From Chionoecetes opilio (lineage: Eukaryota; Arthropoda; Malacostraca; Decapoda; Majidae), in contig JACEEZ010001214.1 in NCBI GenBank assembly GCA_016584305.1, positions 62,001 to 126,000 on the forward strand: 64,000 nucleotides of DNA. The letters run 5' to 3'. Shown here piece after piece: positions 43,736 to 54,952 of this stretch. The notes beneath the pieces are model-generated. The model saw nothing but the letters and a program-made list of their open reading frames with translations. It did no database searches and was not told the DNA's origin. The position numbers and the translations under genes are program-made. Within the stretch, counting starts at the first letter, position 1. Each line of letters opens with the position of its first letter.

Positions 43736-44829
43736 GTAGCACATCCAAAAGAGCTCCTAAACCTCCAGTTGCTTTTTTCTGTGTTAAGCTTTTTATAAGT
43801 AATGAGAGACAGAATTGTTTTTTTCAGTGGGTTTAAAAATGGAATTGTTGCGTTGAGAGGCATCTGTCGAAATGTATGAGGAAGAAAAAAATATCCTAGC
43901 AACATGAGAAAAAAAATATACGAAAAATTTTACCACAGTTTATACGACAAAATTAAGACTGAAGGATTTTTGTATGTAAGTGTGAAGTGTGAGAAGGAAG
44001 TGTAAAATTAAATCGGTTTTAAGAGAAAATTTGCCTAAAAATAGATAATGGAGAGTACCAGAAGACTGAAAAAAGTCACTTTTAATTTATTGTTCCAAAT
44101 ACAAAACAAGCTCATAAATGTTACTACCAATTTTCCTCTATTTTCTCAGTCCTATTCTAAAACTTTTTAAAATTTTCATGGAGGGTGAAGTGATTACCTC
44201 GCAGAATTTGGGGGACTGGGGGCTCGGAGAGGAAGAATTTGGGCCCCTGACTGCCATGGTTGAAAAATTCAACCTCGATCCTAGCATTACCTTGAGTTTG
44301 GTAGCACTCTCTCGGACCTCACCATGGTTATGGGCCTTGGAAAACCTGCTCGTAATTTCATAATTCCCTCTTATTTGCAGACCGGGATCTAAGGACTGCT
44401 TGCAAGTTTTTAATTCTTTTCAGGTAGATGACCCCCACCTTAGGGTTTTGAGCACCACAAGGGTCACGGGGCACATTGGTGACCAAACTTTAAAGGGGTG
44501 CATAGATAGCGAGAGGGATGATGTCAGTTTCCCTGGCCAATTCTAAAAGCAGGTCAAGCAGGCCTGTTGATCCGGGGTCTCAACTAAATAATTTCACCAC
44601 CACCAAGGTGGAAAAATTCTAGAAAAATTTGGGAAAATATAAAAGGGAGGGGAAAAGGGTAGAAATAGATACACAGGTGACAACCCCACCTTGAAATACA
44701 ATCCGAGGGTTGCTCTGTCTCCATGCCACCCAACCCCTTTCAAGGCTGTGTTATAAATTAGATCATGCACAGTTTTTTCCCAAAGGGGAGTGAAATTTTG
44801 AGTCACTTTTCCCCTCCCCCTGAGGAATA

Positions 44830-44935
44830 AGAACTACTAACATAAGAAAAAAGGAAAGCTAAAAGAGGCCATAGACCTAACGGGGTAGTCCTGTTACTTA
44901 ACACAAACCTATACCACCTTACCCCCACCAGAAAG
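44830..44935 (+). repeat. Short dispersed repeat (AACATAAGGAAGCT type), degraded
   Basis: CTAACATAAG...AGGAAAGC..AAGAGGCCATAGACCTAACG followed by AGTCCTGTTACTTAACAC. Parallels 54769-54870. Confidence 0.5.
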
Positions 44936-45454
44936 TGTCACCCCCTTTTAAAGCCCCCGAAAATAAAAAACCGTGGACCTCTTTCAAAAAAAACCCGGGT
45001 TTCAAACCCTTTATTGTCTGAAACATAAAGATAACCAACCTAAAAAAGCAACCATTTAAAATTTTTTTTATTAACTGAGCCATTATTGGAAGGGCCCGTT
45101 TGATGTATTTGTATTAATTTGAAAAAGTTTCCTTGGAAATCACTAACACTTTCGTTGGGGGAGGGGAATAAAAAAAAAATAGTGTTTTCCTCAAAGACTT
45201 TTACGTTTCTTCAGAACATAATTTTTTTTTCTTAAAAAAAGGAATATTTTCATCCAAAAATGTATGGTTATTTATATTAATATTATATGTAGCTAATTCT
45301 TTAAGTCCCGTCAAGTTTTCAACTTATTTCAAAATTATCCATAGAAATATGAAAGGGTTTCCCACCCTAGTAGGTTAACGGAGTGCGGAACTCGGGGGCC
45401 ACGTGCCCCCCCATTCAGGGGTTCCCCCCCTTGAAAAAAATTACCCGTAAAAAA

Positions 45455-45525
45455 GGCGTTCACACCTAGTGTGAAAGTGTTCGGTTCATTCCGTTTAGTT
45501 TAGAGTAAAAAATTATTAGATTGTA
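45455..45525. repeat. Second copy of GGCGTTCACACCTAGTGTGAA repeat
   Basis: Parallels 17221-17292 over about 70 bp with single-base losses; the central palindrome is one base short here. An (GGGA)n-like run follows at 45540. Confidence 0.5.
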
Positions 45526-47614
45526 ACACCAGCGCATGAGGGAGGGAGGGAGGGGGGGAAAGGAAGGAAGGGGTAAGTAAAAATAAAATAATAAGTAAAA
45601 TGCAAAATTCGAGAATAGAAGCCAAAAATGTAATGATTTGATAAATCCAAATCACATCAGAAGCCTGAAATTATCTGGCTATACTCTTTCCCCTTAAATT
45701 TATACTCCTGAAATAATACTCTTGCAGCAGTAGGTCGTGTAAGTAAAATGGGGTCAATATGTAAAAAACCCATTTCAACTTTTCCAGCCTCAAGAATTCA
45801 TAATAGGAGAAGACCAGTATGGAAAAAACCCTCATCTAGCAGTATTTTTTTTTTCCCATCTTTAAAACTGAAAAAAACTCCCCCACTATGAGATGGTCAT
45901 AAAGAAGTTTTTTAATGGCCCTAAAAAATAAAGAAACCCTTCTAAGAGACCTGTGGATGGAAAGGGATTGCAAAAATTGTCTTTTTTACAGATCTTTTTA
46001 ATCTGCTTTGCAACTCTACTCTATTATATGAATTCACAGTGGTTTAAACCTTAGGCTCTAAAGTAAGGAAAACAAAATTTTGGGGCATTTTATGACTCTT
46101 GAAAAAATTTCCCCCAAAGTACAAAATCAGTTTAAGACTTAACTTAGTATTTTTATTAAGTATTTTTGCTGAAGAAGTATAACTTTAGTGAAATCCTTAA
46201 GCCACTTTTGTATGTTTGAAGATTTTGGAAAAAGAGAGTTTTAGTTTCTCGGGGGGGCCGATGTCATCACGGTTCAGAGGGATGTTGCGTGCTTTTTTGG
46301 GGTAATCTTAGAAATCCTGCTTTAAGGGGGCTTTTTTTGGGAAAATTTCAATAGCCAAGGGTGTGTCGGGTTTTTCTGACCAAAAAAACTCAATTTCGTT
46401 TTTAACCCCCTGACATCAGCCTGCATGGAAAAAAAATTGGCACAAGACCAAGTCAACATCGTTTTTCAAATCCAAGAATAATTCGTATATGGATTAAAAG
46501 TATTTAGTCTTCAAAAAGTTTAGTTCTTCCATGTTGTATCCGGATTACCATCTGATATTGACATTTTTGTTTTAGGGAGTATTTTGTGATGTTATCCAGT
46601 GTATCATAAACTATTGTATTGCAAAAGGCAAAATATAGTTTACCAGAAAAAATGAAACCCGAGGGTTTCATACTTCCTTTTCCTGGGCCCCGATAAAGGC
46701 AACCTGCAAAACCTAATTTGTCCCTAGGGTAAAGTTTTTTTAAGCAGAAAATGAAGCGTTTTGGTTAACGTTTTGCTTTAAAAAACAGCACAAATGTGGG
46801 GTTTTTTGGGTTTTCTCCTTGTTTGTTGGACATAAGTACCAGTCTACCGTCTCAGTTCGAAAGGGGGAAATACTTCTGAAAAAATAATGGAGTGTCATTC
46901 ATATGTGCACCTTTAATTTTTCGTCGTGAAGTCACTATAATGGAGAATGCATTACGATTTCCATTTAAAGGGTTTTAATAGTTTCCTGATCAAACACTCA
47001 AGCCTAATTTTCATTTTATGATCATTTTCCCCCAAAAACACTCAATTTGGGCTCTGTTCATTGCTGGGCATTTCGCTTGAGGGGAAGCTTCCTATTTCAA
47101 ATCCATAATCATTACAAAATAAAATAAAAATTTTGCAAAAAAAGGATATAAACATCAAAGTATACTCACAGGGTTGGATTCACAGTATTGATGCCAAAGG
47201 ATGGAACATAAAAAACACATTTCCTAAAAACTGATGAAATGTCATCGAACTTCAAGAAGTTTACATACAGTAAAACTGTGAGCAACCTTGCAGTAAAGTT
47301 TTTGAAATTTGGGGTTTCCCTTTGTAATGGCGGGTGCATTCTCGGAGGAATTTGGGGACCTCCTTACCTACCCTTGGGTATATTAAAAAAAATCTTTTTT
47401 GAAATGGAAAACATTTTCTGCACGCTTTAATATGGAAAAATTGATTCTGTCTTATTTTCCATTCTTAAAAGTTAGAAAACTTTTAAGAAAAAACTGTTTC
47501 AGCATCAATGACTATTGGATCCTCACCCTAATTCATGTATCTGATCTTGATGATTTGTATTTTTTCTAAAATTGGTTATTTGTTAAAATCATGTATTAGT
47601 ACAAAGGGACTAAA

Positions 47615-47692
47615 AAGGTTTTGTGTGTGTGTGGGTGGTGTGTTGGGGTGTGTGGGGTGTGTGTGGGGTGTGTGTGTGTGGTGTGGGTTTGC
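47615..47692. repeat. (GT)n-rich microsatellite
   Basis: GTGTGTGTGGGTGGTGTGTTG with repeated GTGTGGG variants. Confidence 0.85.
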
Positions 47693-49015
47693 AAACTTTT
47701 GTCCACCCTTTACTTTGCAACACTTTCTTTACACAAAAAAATATTTTCTTTGGCCCCTTTATTTGGCACTCTTGGTGATTTTCCAAAATAATAAGGGAAA
47801 GTTTCCCCTACTTCAAAGCCAAAAAATATGCTGATTAGTAGGTTTGAGAAAGAAAAATTTTTTGAATGGATGATTAGAGAGGACACCCTAAAAATTTTTG
47901 GGGATCAGAAAACCAAAAATTAAAGTAGTTTCGGTTAAAGATGTTATGCAAAATGCAGGAGCCCAAATGCTCCTCAACAAAACCACAGTCAAAACGTGCA
48001 CCACATCCCCAAATAACCACTCATCAGATTGCGTAAAGGGTTTACAGTCAGGAAGTTATAAAGTGAGTAACTATGTTAGCTCCGTAACAGTAAGTCCATA
48101 AGTGGGAATAGATCTGTGTATGTAAAAATGACAAAAAAAAAACTATTAGGAAAAAACTTTTAAAATTATAATAATCGCAAAACTTTGCATTTTCTTACAT
48201 TGTCAGATCAAAGCTTGGACAGGATCATGCTACTGCATTCCCGGTCAAGTACAAGGTCCCGGTTCAGCTTTTACCTCAAAGTCTTCAGGTTAAACAGGCA
48301 AGAAGCATACCTTTGGACCAACAGGATGTGCGCCACGTGATTGCATGTATTTACAATCACGTAACTGCACATTTTGAAAATGCTTTGTGAGTATTTTGTA
48401 CTTGCCAGTAAATAATCTATTTTATGCCTAGAAAAAACATTAGTTCTTGATTTAGCCATGTTATACTCAGCAACAGCAGCATCATAACCCCATTCCCGCA
48501 CAGCCTTGGAGAGTAGGGTACGCCGTAGGTCCAATGAAAAGTGAAACATAGATTATTTCAAATTTGGCAGGGTGTTTTCTTATGTAAAATTGAATTTTAA
48601 GGGTGGTTTGTCCGCTTCAACTTTTTGGTTTGAGCACTTCTAGCTATGCAAAAATGGACTTTTATATTTATATGCAAAACATAGCTTAGCATACACCATC
48701 TTTAAACTCACAGAAAAGCCACTTAAGTTAGAGATTCGATAAATTTCACTGAAGACAAAGTTGTAGAGCGCTAAAAACTCTATCGGAAGTATGCCCTCGA
48801 TATTGCCGTAAGACCTTCATTAAGTCCGCCAGACGCCGGAAAGCTCGCTTCTCATACAAAATCGCCTCGTTTGTCGGGTAAAAACCTTTTTCCTGGCAAC
48901 TGGATTTTCCACGTTATTATTTACCCAACGTAGGTGGTTTCAGGGCTGGATACTGTTTAAGGTCTAAGGTCCTATCACCAAACTCCAAAAGTCACAAAAA
49001 AACTGCGTAAGTCGG

Positions 49016-50588
49016 TCAAACACGTACGGTCGAAGTCCAGCTCCGCATCCAAGCATCCGGTTCGACGTTCCGCCCACTGCTGCTGCTGCCTTGGCTTCTG
49101 GATTCCTCCAGGACCTTATCGCTGACGGCCACCTCTCTCCAGACATGTCGTACCTGGTCTCCTAACAAGCTGAGGAGGGCCAGGCAGGATGCCATGGCAT
49201 CGGCCAGGGACCTTGACCAGGGGAAGCACCAGGGTACCAAAATAGTTGGATTGGGTTCTGATGGGAGGAAGGACAAGACCAGGGCGATGGTGCCCGACAG
49301 CTATGGGAAACTGCACCCAAGGTTGATCAGGGAGGAGCATGTGTCAGTGACAGAGGAGCCCTCTGGAAGGTACCTTTGGCACTTTGTACCAGAGGACCCG
49401 GTGCCACCTGAGAAGCCTGCGTTCAAGGTGGCTCAGGCTCTCTATGATCTGCTAGTGACATACGACTCCATCGACTCACTGATCGTACTGCAAGGTGACT
49501 CAACTAGGGCCAACACGGGGTGGAAGGGTGGTACTCACGCCCATTTGGAGAAGATGCTGGGACGCAAGCTCTTCTGGAGTATATGCGTGTTGCACACAAA
49601 CGGGTTGCCCCTGCGCCACCTTATCACCAGCATCGACGGGCCTATCTCATCTGACACTGGCTTCACGGGTCCAGTGTGCAGTCTGCTGTCCAGCGTGAAT
49701 GAGATGCAGTACAACACAAGAGTTCAGAGGAGTGCCAGGCGGTGAAGATCTCGCAGAGATACCGGAGTATATCCTGGTCAACATGTCCACTGACCAGCAG
49801 GTCTCCTACCAGCTGGTCCAGGCTGTGAAGCGGGGCGTTCTCCCGTCCGAGCTGCAGGAGATCAAGTGTGGCAAGATGTCCCACTCCAGATGGTTCACCA
49901 GAGCCCAGTCGCTCGTGTACATGTGGACCGGATGCATGGACTGACTGGCAAAGAACTGAACACCCTGGAAATCCTAGTCAAGTACTGCCTGCAGGTGTAC
50001 TTCAAACTCTACTACAACATCAAGGTTCACCACAGACTAGAGGACGGCCCCAAGCACATCCTCACGCAGCTCAGAGTGATGAGGTCGCAGCCCAAGAAGG
50101 TCCAAACAGCTGTGACCTTCTACGTGCGGACAGGAGCATGGTTCGCACACTCAGAATGTGTCCTCCTCTCGCTGATGGCGAGTCAGAGTGAGGACGACCG
50201 CAGGTTCGCCGTGACCCAGATTTTGAAGCAGAGGGCTGGCGAGAAGTATGGGGACACTAGTGTAAGACCTCGCATCACACCCAAGCTGAACTTGTCAGCC
50301 ACCAGCTTGCAGACACTAATCAGCTGGCAGCCTGGCCAGGTGCACGAGCCAGCATTCACCTGTTCACTGTCCGGGGATCAGATCCAGGAGATCCTGGTCA
50401 AGCCGTACGAGGTTCCGGAGTTCTCTATCCACACTCAGAGCACCGAAAGAGTCGTGAAGCAGGTGACAGAGGCTGCGGCAGCAGTGGTGGGGCAGCAGGC
50501 CAGAGACGGGTTCATCCGGGCTCGGGCCCACCACCGGGAGACCATGCCCTGCTTCAGGTCTAAGAAGGACATGATGGACACGTTCTAG
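49016..50588 (+). pseudogene. Arthropod uncharacterised protein family member (frameshifted)
   Basis: In order: FDVPPTAAAALASGFLQDLI (about 49058); after a shift near 49163, NKLRRARQDAMASARDLDQG; YLWHFVPEDP; LIVLQGDSTRANTGWKGGTH with AHLEKMLGRKLFW; CVLHTNGLPLRHLITSIDGP; GFTGPVCSLLSSVNEMQYNT; a shift at about 49716; VPGGEDLAEIPEYILVNMST then DQQVSYQLVQAVKRG; CGKMSHSRWFTRAQSLVYMW; a shift at about 49940; LTGKELNTLEILVKYCLQVY; VTFYVRTGAWFAHSECVLLS; PRITPKLNLSATSLQTLISW; HTQSTERVVKQVTEAAAAVV; stop TAG at 50586. I recall this architecture from many arthropod 'uncharacterized' proteins, often multi-copy and possibly transposon-linked; function unknown. No TIRs found. The three single-base shifts could be errors or decay. 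Codon use is notably GC-richer than the surroundings. Confidence 0.6.
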
Positions 50589-51200
50589 GCCAACGTAGAG
50601 GCTGTGACACTGTGATGTAGTGCCTGATGAACCAACTGATCAGAAAGAGCTTACCACGCTAGTCATTTGGAACTCATATTGGTGCATGATGCAATACACA
50701 GGACCAACCGGACACTGCGTACTCATTTAAGCATTATTCGATAAGGGTGCAATATAAAAGTGCGATTTTGCATAGTAAGAATTGCTCAAATGCAAAAATG
50801 GAAGGAGATAAATTCGTCTTAGAATTCCATTTTACATAGGAAATTGGCATGCCAAAGTTGAGAAAAAGAATTTTTGTTATACGGCGTACCCTATTGGAGA
50901 GGGATGTAAGACTTTAACAAATAATGTACGGTAGGGAAAATATTCCCTAGCAAAGCAGGCCAGGCCGCACAACCAATGACACCATTGCTACCAGTGCATT
51001 GGTATGATTCAAATTATGATTGTGCAAGAAACGTATGAAGTATGGAGTTTGTTATCTAACATAAGATAGTGTGTTTCAATAGTTATGCTTTGTATAATAT
51101 TTGCTTGTGCTTATCATATACATTGAATGTCAAATTCAAGCAATTGATATAATGTTATGTAGTAAAATTTGATTAATATTGTAAATACACATATCATGGT
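50589..51200. other. 3' flank without recognised features
   Basis: AT-rich after about 50700. No polyadenylation signal could be assigned with confidence; TATAATATTTGC and similar AT stretches are present. No open frame of interest. Confidence 0.4.
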
Positions 51201-51208
51201 GGGCCAGT

Positions 51209-51240
51209 GGTGGTGGTGGTGGTGGTGGTGGTGGTGGTGG
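51209..51240. repeat. (GGT)n microsatellite
   Basis: About ten GGT/GTG repeats, flanked on both sides by GGGCCAGTGG, adjacent to the MITE at 51256. Confidence 0.9.
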
Positions 51241-51255
51241 GCCAGTGGCTAATAC

Positions 51256-51858
51256 CCCGGTCTCACCGGGCTTAAGTCGTGTTCACGATGGGTTTGCGAT
51301 GTCTTTTTTGGCTGTTCGCAACTTGGACGCAACGAGGATTCAGTAGGAATAGATCGGTGTACAATCCATTCTACAATGTTTTAACGCAAGCAGGATTTCC
51401 TCCTTGCGACAAAAACATCGGAACGACCCCGTAGATAGGACGCAGATTAATCTGAGATACACCGCCTACCGACCCCCTACCACTCGCAGAATAGTCTGCG
51501 TTAAATTGCCATTCGCAGACTAGTCTGCGGAAAGTCTCAGAACAGTCTGTGTTTGATCGGCGAATAAACAAAATAATTTGAATTTTGTCCAGGTTCTCCC
51601 AGGTGTTTGCAGATCGTTCGCAGAGTGTTCGGCGACAGGACGCAGACTGTTAGCAGATAAGACGCAGACTAGAAAATTAATTTTCCCCCAATTTTTAGAT
51701 TTTTCCCCCCGATCGGTTGCAGACTGTTCGCAGAGTGATTGCTTCCTAACGCAGAATAGTCTGCGATAGAGTAAGGTTTTGTCGAAATCTCAACTTGAAC
51801 GCAGCGTATTTTTAACGGAAACCCATCGTGAACACGACTTAAGCCCGGTGAGACCGGG
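51256..51858. mobile_element. 603-bp MITE with perfect 40-bp TIRs and iterated internal sites
   Basis: CCCGGTCTCACCGGGCTTAA through GTCGTGTTCACGATGGGTTT (51256-51295) is exactly inverted at 51819-51858. The interior is packed with CGCAGACT / AGTCTGCG half-sites, often as the palindrome CGCAGACTAGTCTGCG or spaced pairs (about 51487-51775, more than ten). There is no transposase; the 60-codon frames are incidental. Perfect TIRs suggest recent mobility. Target-site duplication is unclear (AATAC / CTATA). Superfamily not assigned. Confidence 0.82.
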
Positions 51859-52059
51859 CTATAAGCGAGCACGGCAGGAAGTGACGTGCAGGCATGCCGG
51901 TGTGAACCCCACTGCCTCAGGGTATTAGTAAGAGCATGTGCCCTTAATCTGACCTATTTCACCTATCTTATTGCTCACCCTTCCCAGGATGGAAAAGGCA
52001 GGTTTAAAATATATATAGCCTAATTATTGTTGTTATTGTACTTTGTTGTTATTTTACAG

Positions 52060-52309
52060 CTACCCAACATCAGACCAGTACATCAGCATGGCAAATGGGG
52101 TTTTGACAGCTTTCCCTGCCATCTTGAAAAATGCTGACCTGGAGGAGCGTGAATTGCAGATGCAATGGAAATCACGCATTCAGCGTAAATTCCAAAATTC
52201 CAGGAAAAGGCAGGATTCCTCATTGACTGAGGTGATGTATAAAAAGAAAATTCCAAAGCTTGCATCAAGAAAAGAGGCTGATAAAAAATTGATGTATGGA
52301 GTCCAGGCT
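52060..52309 (+). CDS. Candidate exon of unknown gene
   Basis: Preceded by a strong acceptor (TTGTTGTTATTTTACAG|C, exon from 52060). Open: YPTSDQYISMANGVLTAFPA then NADLEERELQMQWKSRIQRK, FQNSRKRQDSSLTEVMYKKK. 'YPT..(Y/E)Y...A..L...YP.L....... W...L+.KF.N.RR' is a pattern I recall from animal uncharacterised proteins resembling a DNA-binding or SAM-domain-associated module; weak. The frame runs on into antisense LINE sequence from about 52310, so the real exon end is lost or displaced by that LINE. Confidence 0.4.
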
Positions 52310-53363
52310 TACCTGCCGCCTAGACCACAAGGCCGCTTAAGATCTTGGAGAGGTATGTCGTCATTTGGAGGTAGATATATTGAGCAGACAGTGTAGGTCT
52401 TGTGCAGATGGATACGACCTGCTACAGCCTGCAAGGGTGATTGCAGCGGGATGACAGTTAAGGGGACATCCCGACGATGGTAAAGGCCACAACCACCACT
52501 AAAGCCACCACCTGCTGGAGGTGGTGTGTGGACAGGTATAAAACCTGTCGGGCAGAGACACCTTCCCTGCCCTATCATTGTTTCTTGTAAACAGATAATT
52601 TCTGGGTCCAACTCGTTGATGAGAAGGACTAGTTCCTCCCAATTTGCACGTAATCCACGAATATTCCATTGGAGGATTGAAGATGTTATTTCGTGCGTGA
52701 AGATGATGCAGAAGCCTTACGGCTTGTAGACGCTGCGCCATTTGAAAGCCCAGCATCTTTTTTCTGTGTTGTAGAAGATGGTAAACTACTTTTCTGTACA
52801 TTCCCAGATGTCGGTTGGCGCTTGCGTACATCCGGCGGTGAAATCGGGGTTCTCATACGAGGACCCGCGGCAGTAGTAGATACCGTATGTTTACTGACAG
52901 ATGATTTACCACTTCTAGGTTTACTGATAGCTCCCGACGAGGGTCTTGGAGATTGCTTATCAGCATGGCTATCAACTGCTTGTGTGTCCATAAGTTGTAT
53001 GACACCTTCGCCATCAGCGTGATGTAGAGCTGTGTCGCTAGCCGTTTCAGGGGTGGTAACAGGGGCAGTGATATTAGGAGTCACAGCAGTACTCCCACAC
53101 CTATCAGTAGGTGTATCTTTACGCACGTCCATCCCCTTCTGCTCAGCAATTGAGATTTTAGCCGGAGGGACGCCCACTGACTCTAAGGACTCATTGGAAC
53201 TGCGAGTTCGCTTCTGAGACTCCTTATTAGGATGGGATTCTGGGAGCCTCTTAGAGGAGGAGTCACTATTGTCATATTTCCCGCGTGCGGCAAGATTACA
53301 AAGATGCAAGCAGGTCTTTACAGGGGGTGGAGGCAGTGAGGTCACCGCTGATGAGACAGGCAT
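52310..53363 (-). pseudogene. Jockey-like LINE fragment: ORF1 C-part and endonuclease start
   Basis: Reading -: a 225-codon serine/proline/lysine-rich frame from 53363 (MPVSSAVTSLPPPPVKTCLH) looks like the C-terminal, low-complexity part of ORF1. Immediately after, in a new frame, ILQWNIRGLRANWEELVLLI then DPEIICLQETM (52610-52580) gives the endonuclease start with catalytic Glu, followed by GYHRRDVP-like and CSIYLPPNDD (about 52360). It ends abruptly near 52310 without the rest of EN or RT, so it lacks its 3' end, the reverse of ordinary 5' truncation. This points to recombination or misjoining. Jockey-clade call is from motif memory. Confidence 0.7.
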
Positions 53364-53520
53364 TTTTCGTTAACAATTTAATTGAAGGTCAGAAACAAAA
53401 TATTCCTTTAGGTCTAGATATGTTCACAACGGGACGTATCATATACCAACATAATCAGAAAAGTGTGTACATTCAGGAACCGTGCTTACAAAAGTGGTAC
53501 GATGATAAATAGCTGAGCAC
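53364..53520 (+). other. Short open segment, unrecognised
   Basis: Open on + as FFVNNLIEGQKQNIPLGLDM then TGRIIYQHNQKSVYIQEPCL, ending at a stop at 53510. It directly adjoins the LINE fragment and is on the same strand as the candidate exon at 52060, so it could be another piece of the same host locus; unproven. Confidence 0.2.
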
Positions 53521-53800
53521 TAAGGAGTTGAAAGGAAAAAATGTGAGAAAATGTTCATGCGCTACTTTATTTAGCCGTCACTTTCGTATATCTTATATTA
53601 TTGTTGCAGATTTATGCTAATATGATGCATAATTTTCTCAGGAAGACGATGGTGGGTGGCCCTAGTTTTATTTTCTTCAATATCAAATGGTGGTGTCAGA
53701 AAACTAGTTGGGAATAAGGTTTGATAAGCCAGATGGTCGCCGCGCTAGGCTGCGGACGTCACTCTTCACAATACAGCGGGATGCGGGACTCGCTCTCTAG

Positions 53801-54455
53801 GGGCCATATTCAAGAATTTTTCTCCACCCGTTGTGTCGGTTTTTGGTATACAAGAATCAAAATACGACGCGACGCGTCGAGCTCAGGGGTGGAGGTAATG
53901 TCAGCTGATTCCCGACAACTTGCACATCCCCCCTTCATCCCGCTCTCCACTCATTCCATCGTATTTCTTCCCAGACCATTACAGGAGAGTTTTCAACACA
54001 ACCGAGAGTAACATTCATACCTTGTGAATGCACACGTGTCATCATTAAGGTAAAATCTGGTCCAGGAGGCCTTATATAGGTGTGTGAACTTGTGAGGAAG
54101 CCAGGCGGCGGCGGGAGGGTGGAGGGCAGCCATTGTGTGGAGCAGTGGCGGCGGGCCGTTCAAATGTACTCGCACGCATCACTCAGGCCAATTTTTTCTG
54201 CACCAACGCCTCAGACAAGTGGCGAACACTAACTTAGCTATTATTTTAATGTCAGAAATGATAAATTTCACTAGTAAAATGTACTAGATATGTATAAAAC
54301 AGTCAAAATACTGATGCCGCTTTGGGCTCGCTTGTGTTGGTACGCCTGTCAAATATCCACCAGTCGGGGCAGTTCTTGTAGATGTCACCAGTGGAGGTAC
54401 GACGGTGGAAAATCTCCACCGGCCGGGATTTGACGAGCATTCTTGAATATAGCCC
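53801..54455. mobile_element. 655-bp MITE, TA target, GGGCCATATTCAAGAAT ends
   Basis: Left end GGGCCATATTCAAGAATTTT; right end inverted ATTCTTGAATATAGCCC. Both are flanked by CTA/TAG (…CTCTCTAG | … | CCCTAGG), compatible with a TA or CTAG target. Inside, short inverted CTCCACC / GGTGGAG blocks are next to the ends (53825 and 54390-54420). The length and TA target would suit a Tc1/mariner-type or piggyBac-like non-autonomous element; undetermined. Confidence 0.65.
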
Positions 54456-54644
54456 TAGGTATATAACTCTGTGGTGAGCTTATATTCACATCATTATGTA
54501 ATAATATGTAAAAAGACGCAGAATGTATACTTAATAAAAACAGTGAAGGTGAGAAAAAATGTACAAATACTGAAACGGTTAAATCCACCGCGAGTATCTA
54601 CGGCCGAATAAATCAGATTAAGAAAAGACTACAAACTTACTATT

Positions 54645-54768
54645 TTTTGTTTACATCAACGACTTAGATAGTGGGCTTAGCAGTGATATCAGCATGTTTC
54701 CTGATGACACTAAGATAGGTAGCATTATTAGATCACAGTCTGATATAAAAAGGTTTGCAGGGAGACTT
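54645..54768 (+). pseudogene. CR1-like LINE RT fragment
   Basis: FVYINDLDSGLSSDISMFPD then DTKIGSIIRSQSDIKRFAGR: the palm motif region 'YINDLdsglssdiskFADDTKIGR' of CR1-clade reverse transcriptase, here with the FADD alanine read as proline (FPDD), which would be disabling. It ends at GACTTAAG where the AACATAAGAACATAAGG repeat starts. Only about 40 codons remain. Confidence 0.72.
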
Positions 54769-54870
54769 AAGAACATAAGAACATAAGGAAGCTACGAGAG
54801 GTCGTGAGACCTACACTTTGGTATTTCCTGTTACTTAACACTCCCTACATCCCCTTCCATCCCCTCCGTG
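54769..54870 (+). repeat. Short dispersed repeat (AAGAACATAAGAACATAAGG)
   Basis: Cleanest copy: AACATAAGAACATAAGGAAG, then CTACGAGAGGTCGTGAGACC, TTTCCTGTTACTTAACACTC. Abuts the CR1 RT fragment directly. Other copies at 37632 and 44830. Confidence 0.6.
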
Positions 54871-54925
54871 CAATTTTTTAGCCTCCTTTCTAAAACTCAT
54901 TCATTTTTCAGAAAACAAAAAAAAT

Positions 54926-54945
54926 ATAGATAGATAGATAGATAT
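54926..54945. repeat. (ATAG)n microsatellite
   Basis: About five ATAG repeats. Just downstream of the repeat and upstream (on +) of the 3' end of the antisense LINE, so it may include that LINE's tail. Confidence 0.8.
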
Positions 54946-54952
54946 TATTGTT

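Larger units (their letters stand above)
43736..48950. other. Mostly unassigned; poor-quality AT-rich sequence
   Basis: No coding similarity recognised. Contents noted: short decapod-type repeat at 44830-44935, dispersed repeat at 45455, (GT)n-like tract at 47615-47692. From about 47.9 kb the sequence becomes cleaner, with unrecognised frames at 47898 (+) and 48271-48549 (-; starts MFHFSLDLRRTLLSKAVREW). A relation of these to the gene at 49016 is not shown. Confidence 0.4.

Noticed and set aside
43128..43905. Proline-rich (-) and glycine-rich (+) ORFs of 150-250 codons
   Set aside because: Shadows of the G-rich minisatellite. Both strands are open simply because the unit lacks stops.
48964..49884. 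ORFs on - (60-86 codons) opposite 49016-50588
   Set aside because: Shadows of the GC-rich coding region on +, which matches the recalled protein family.
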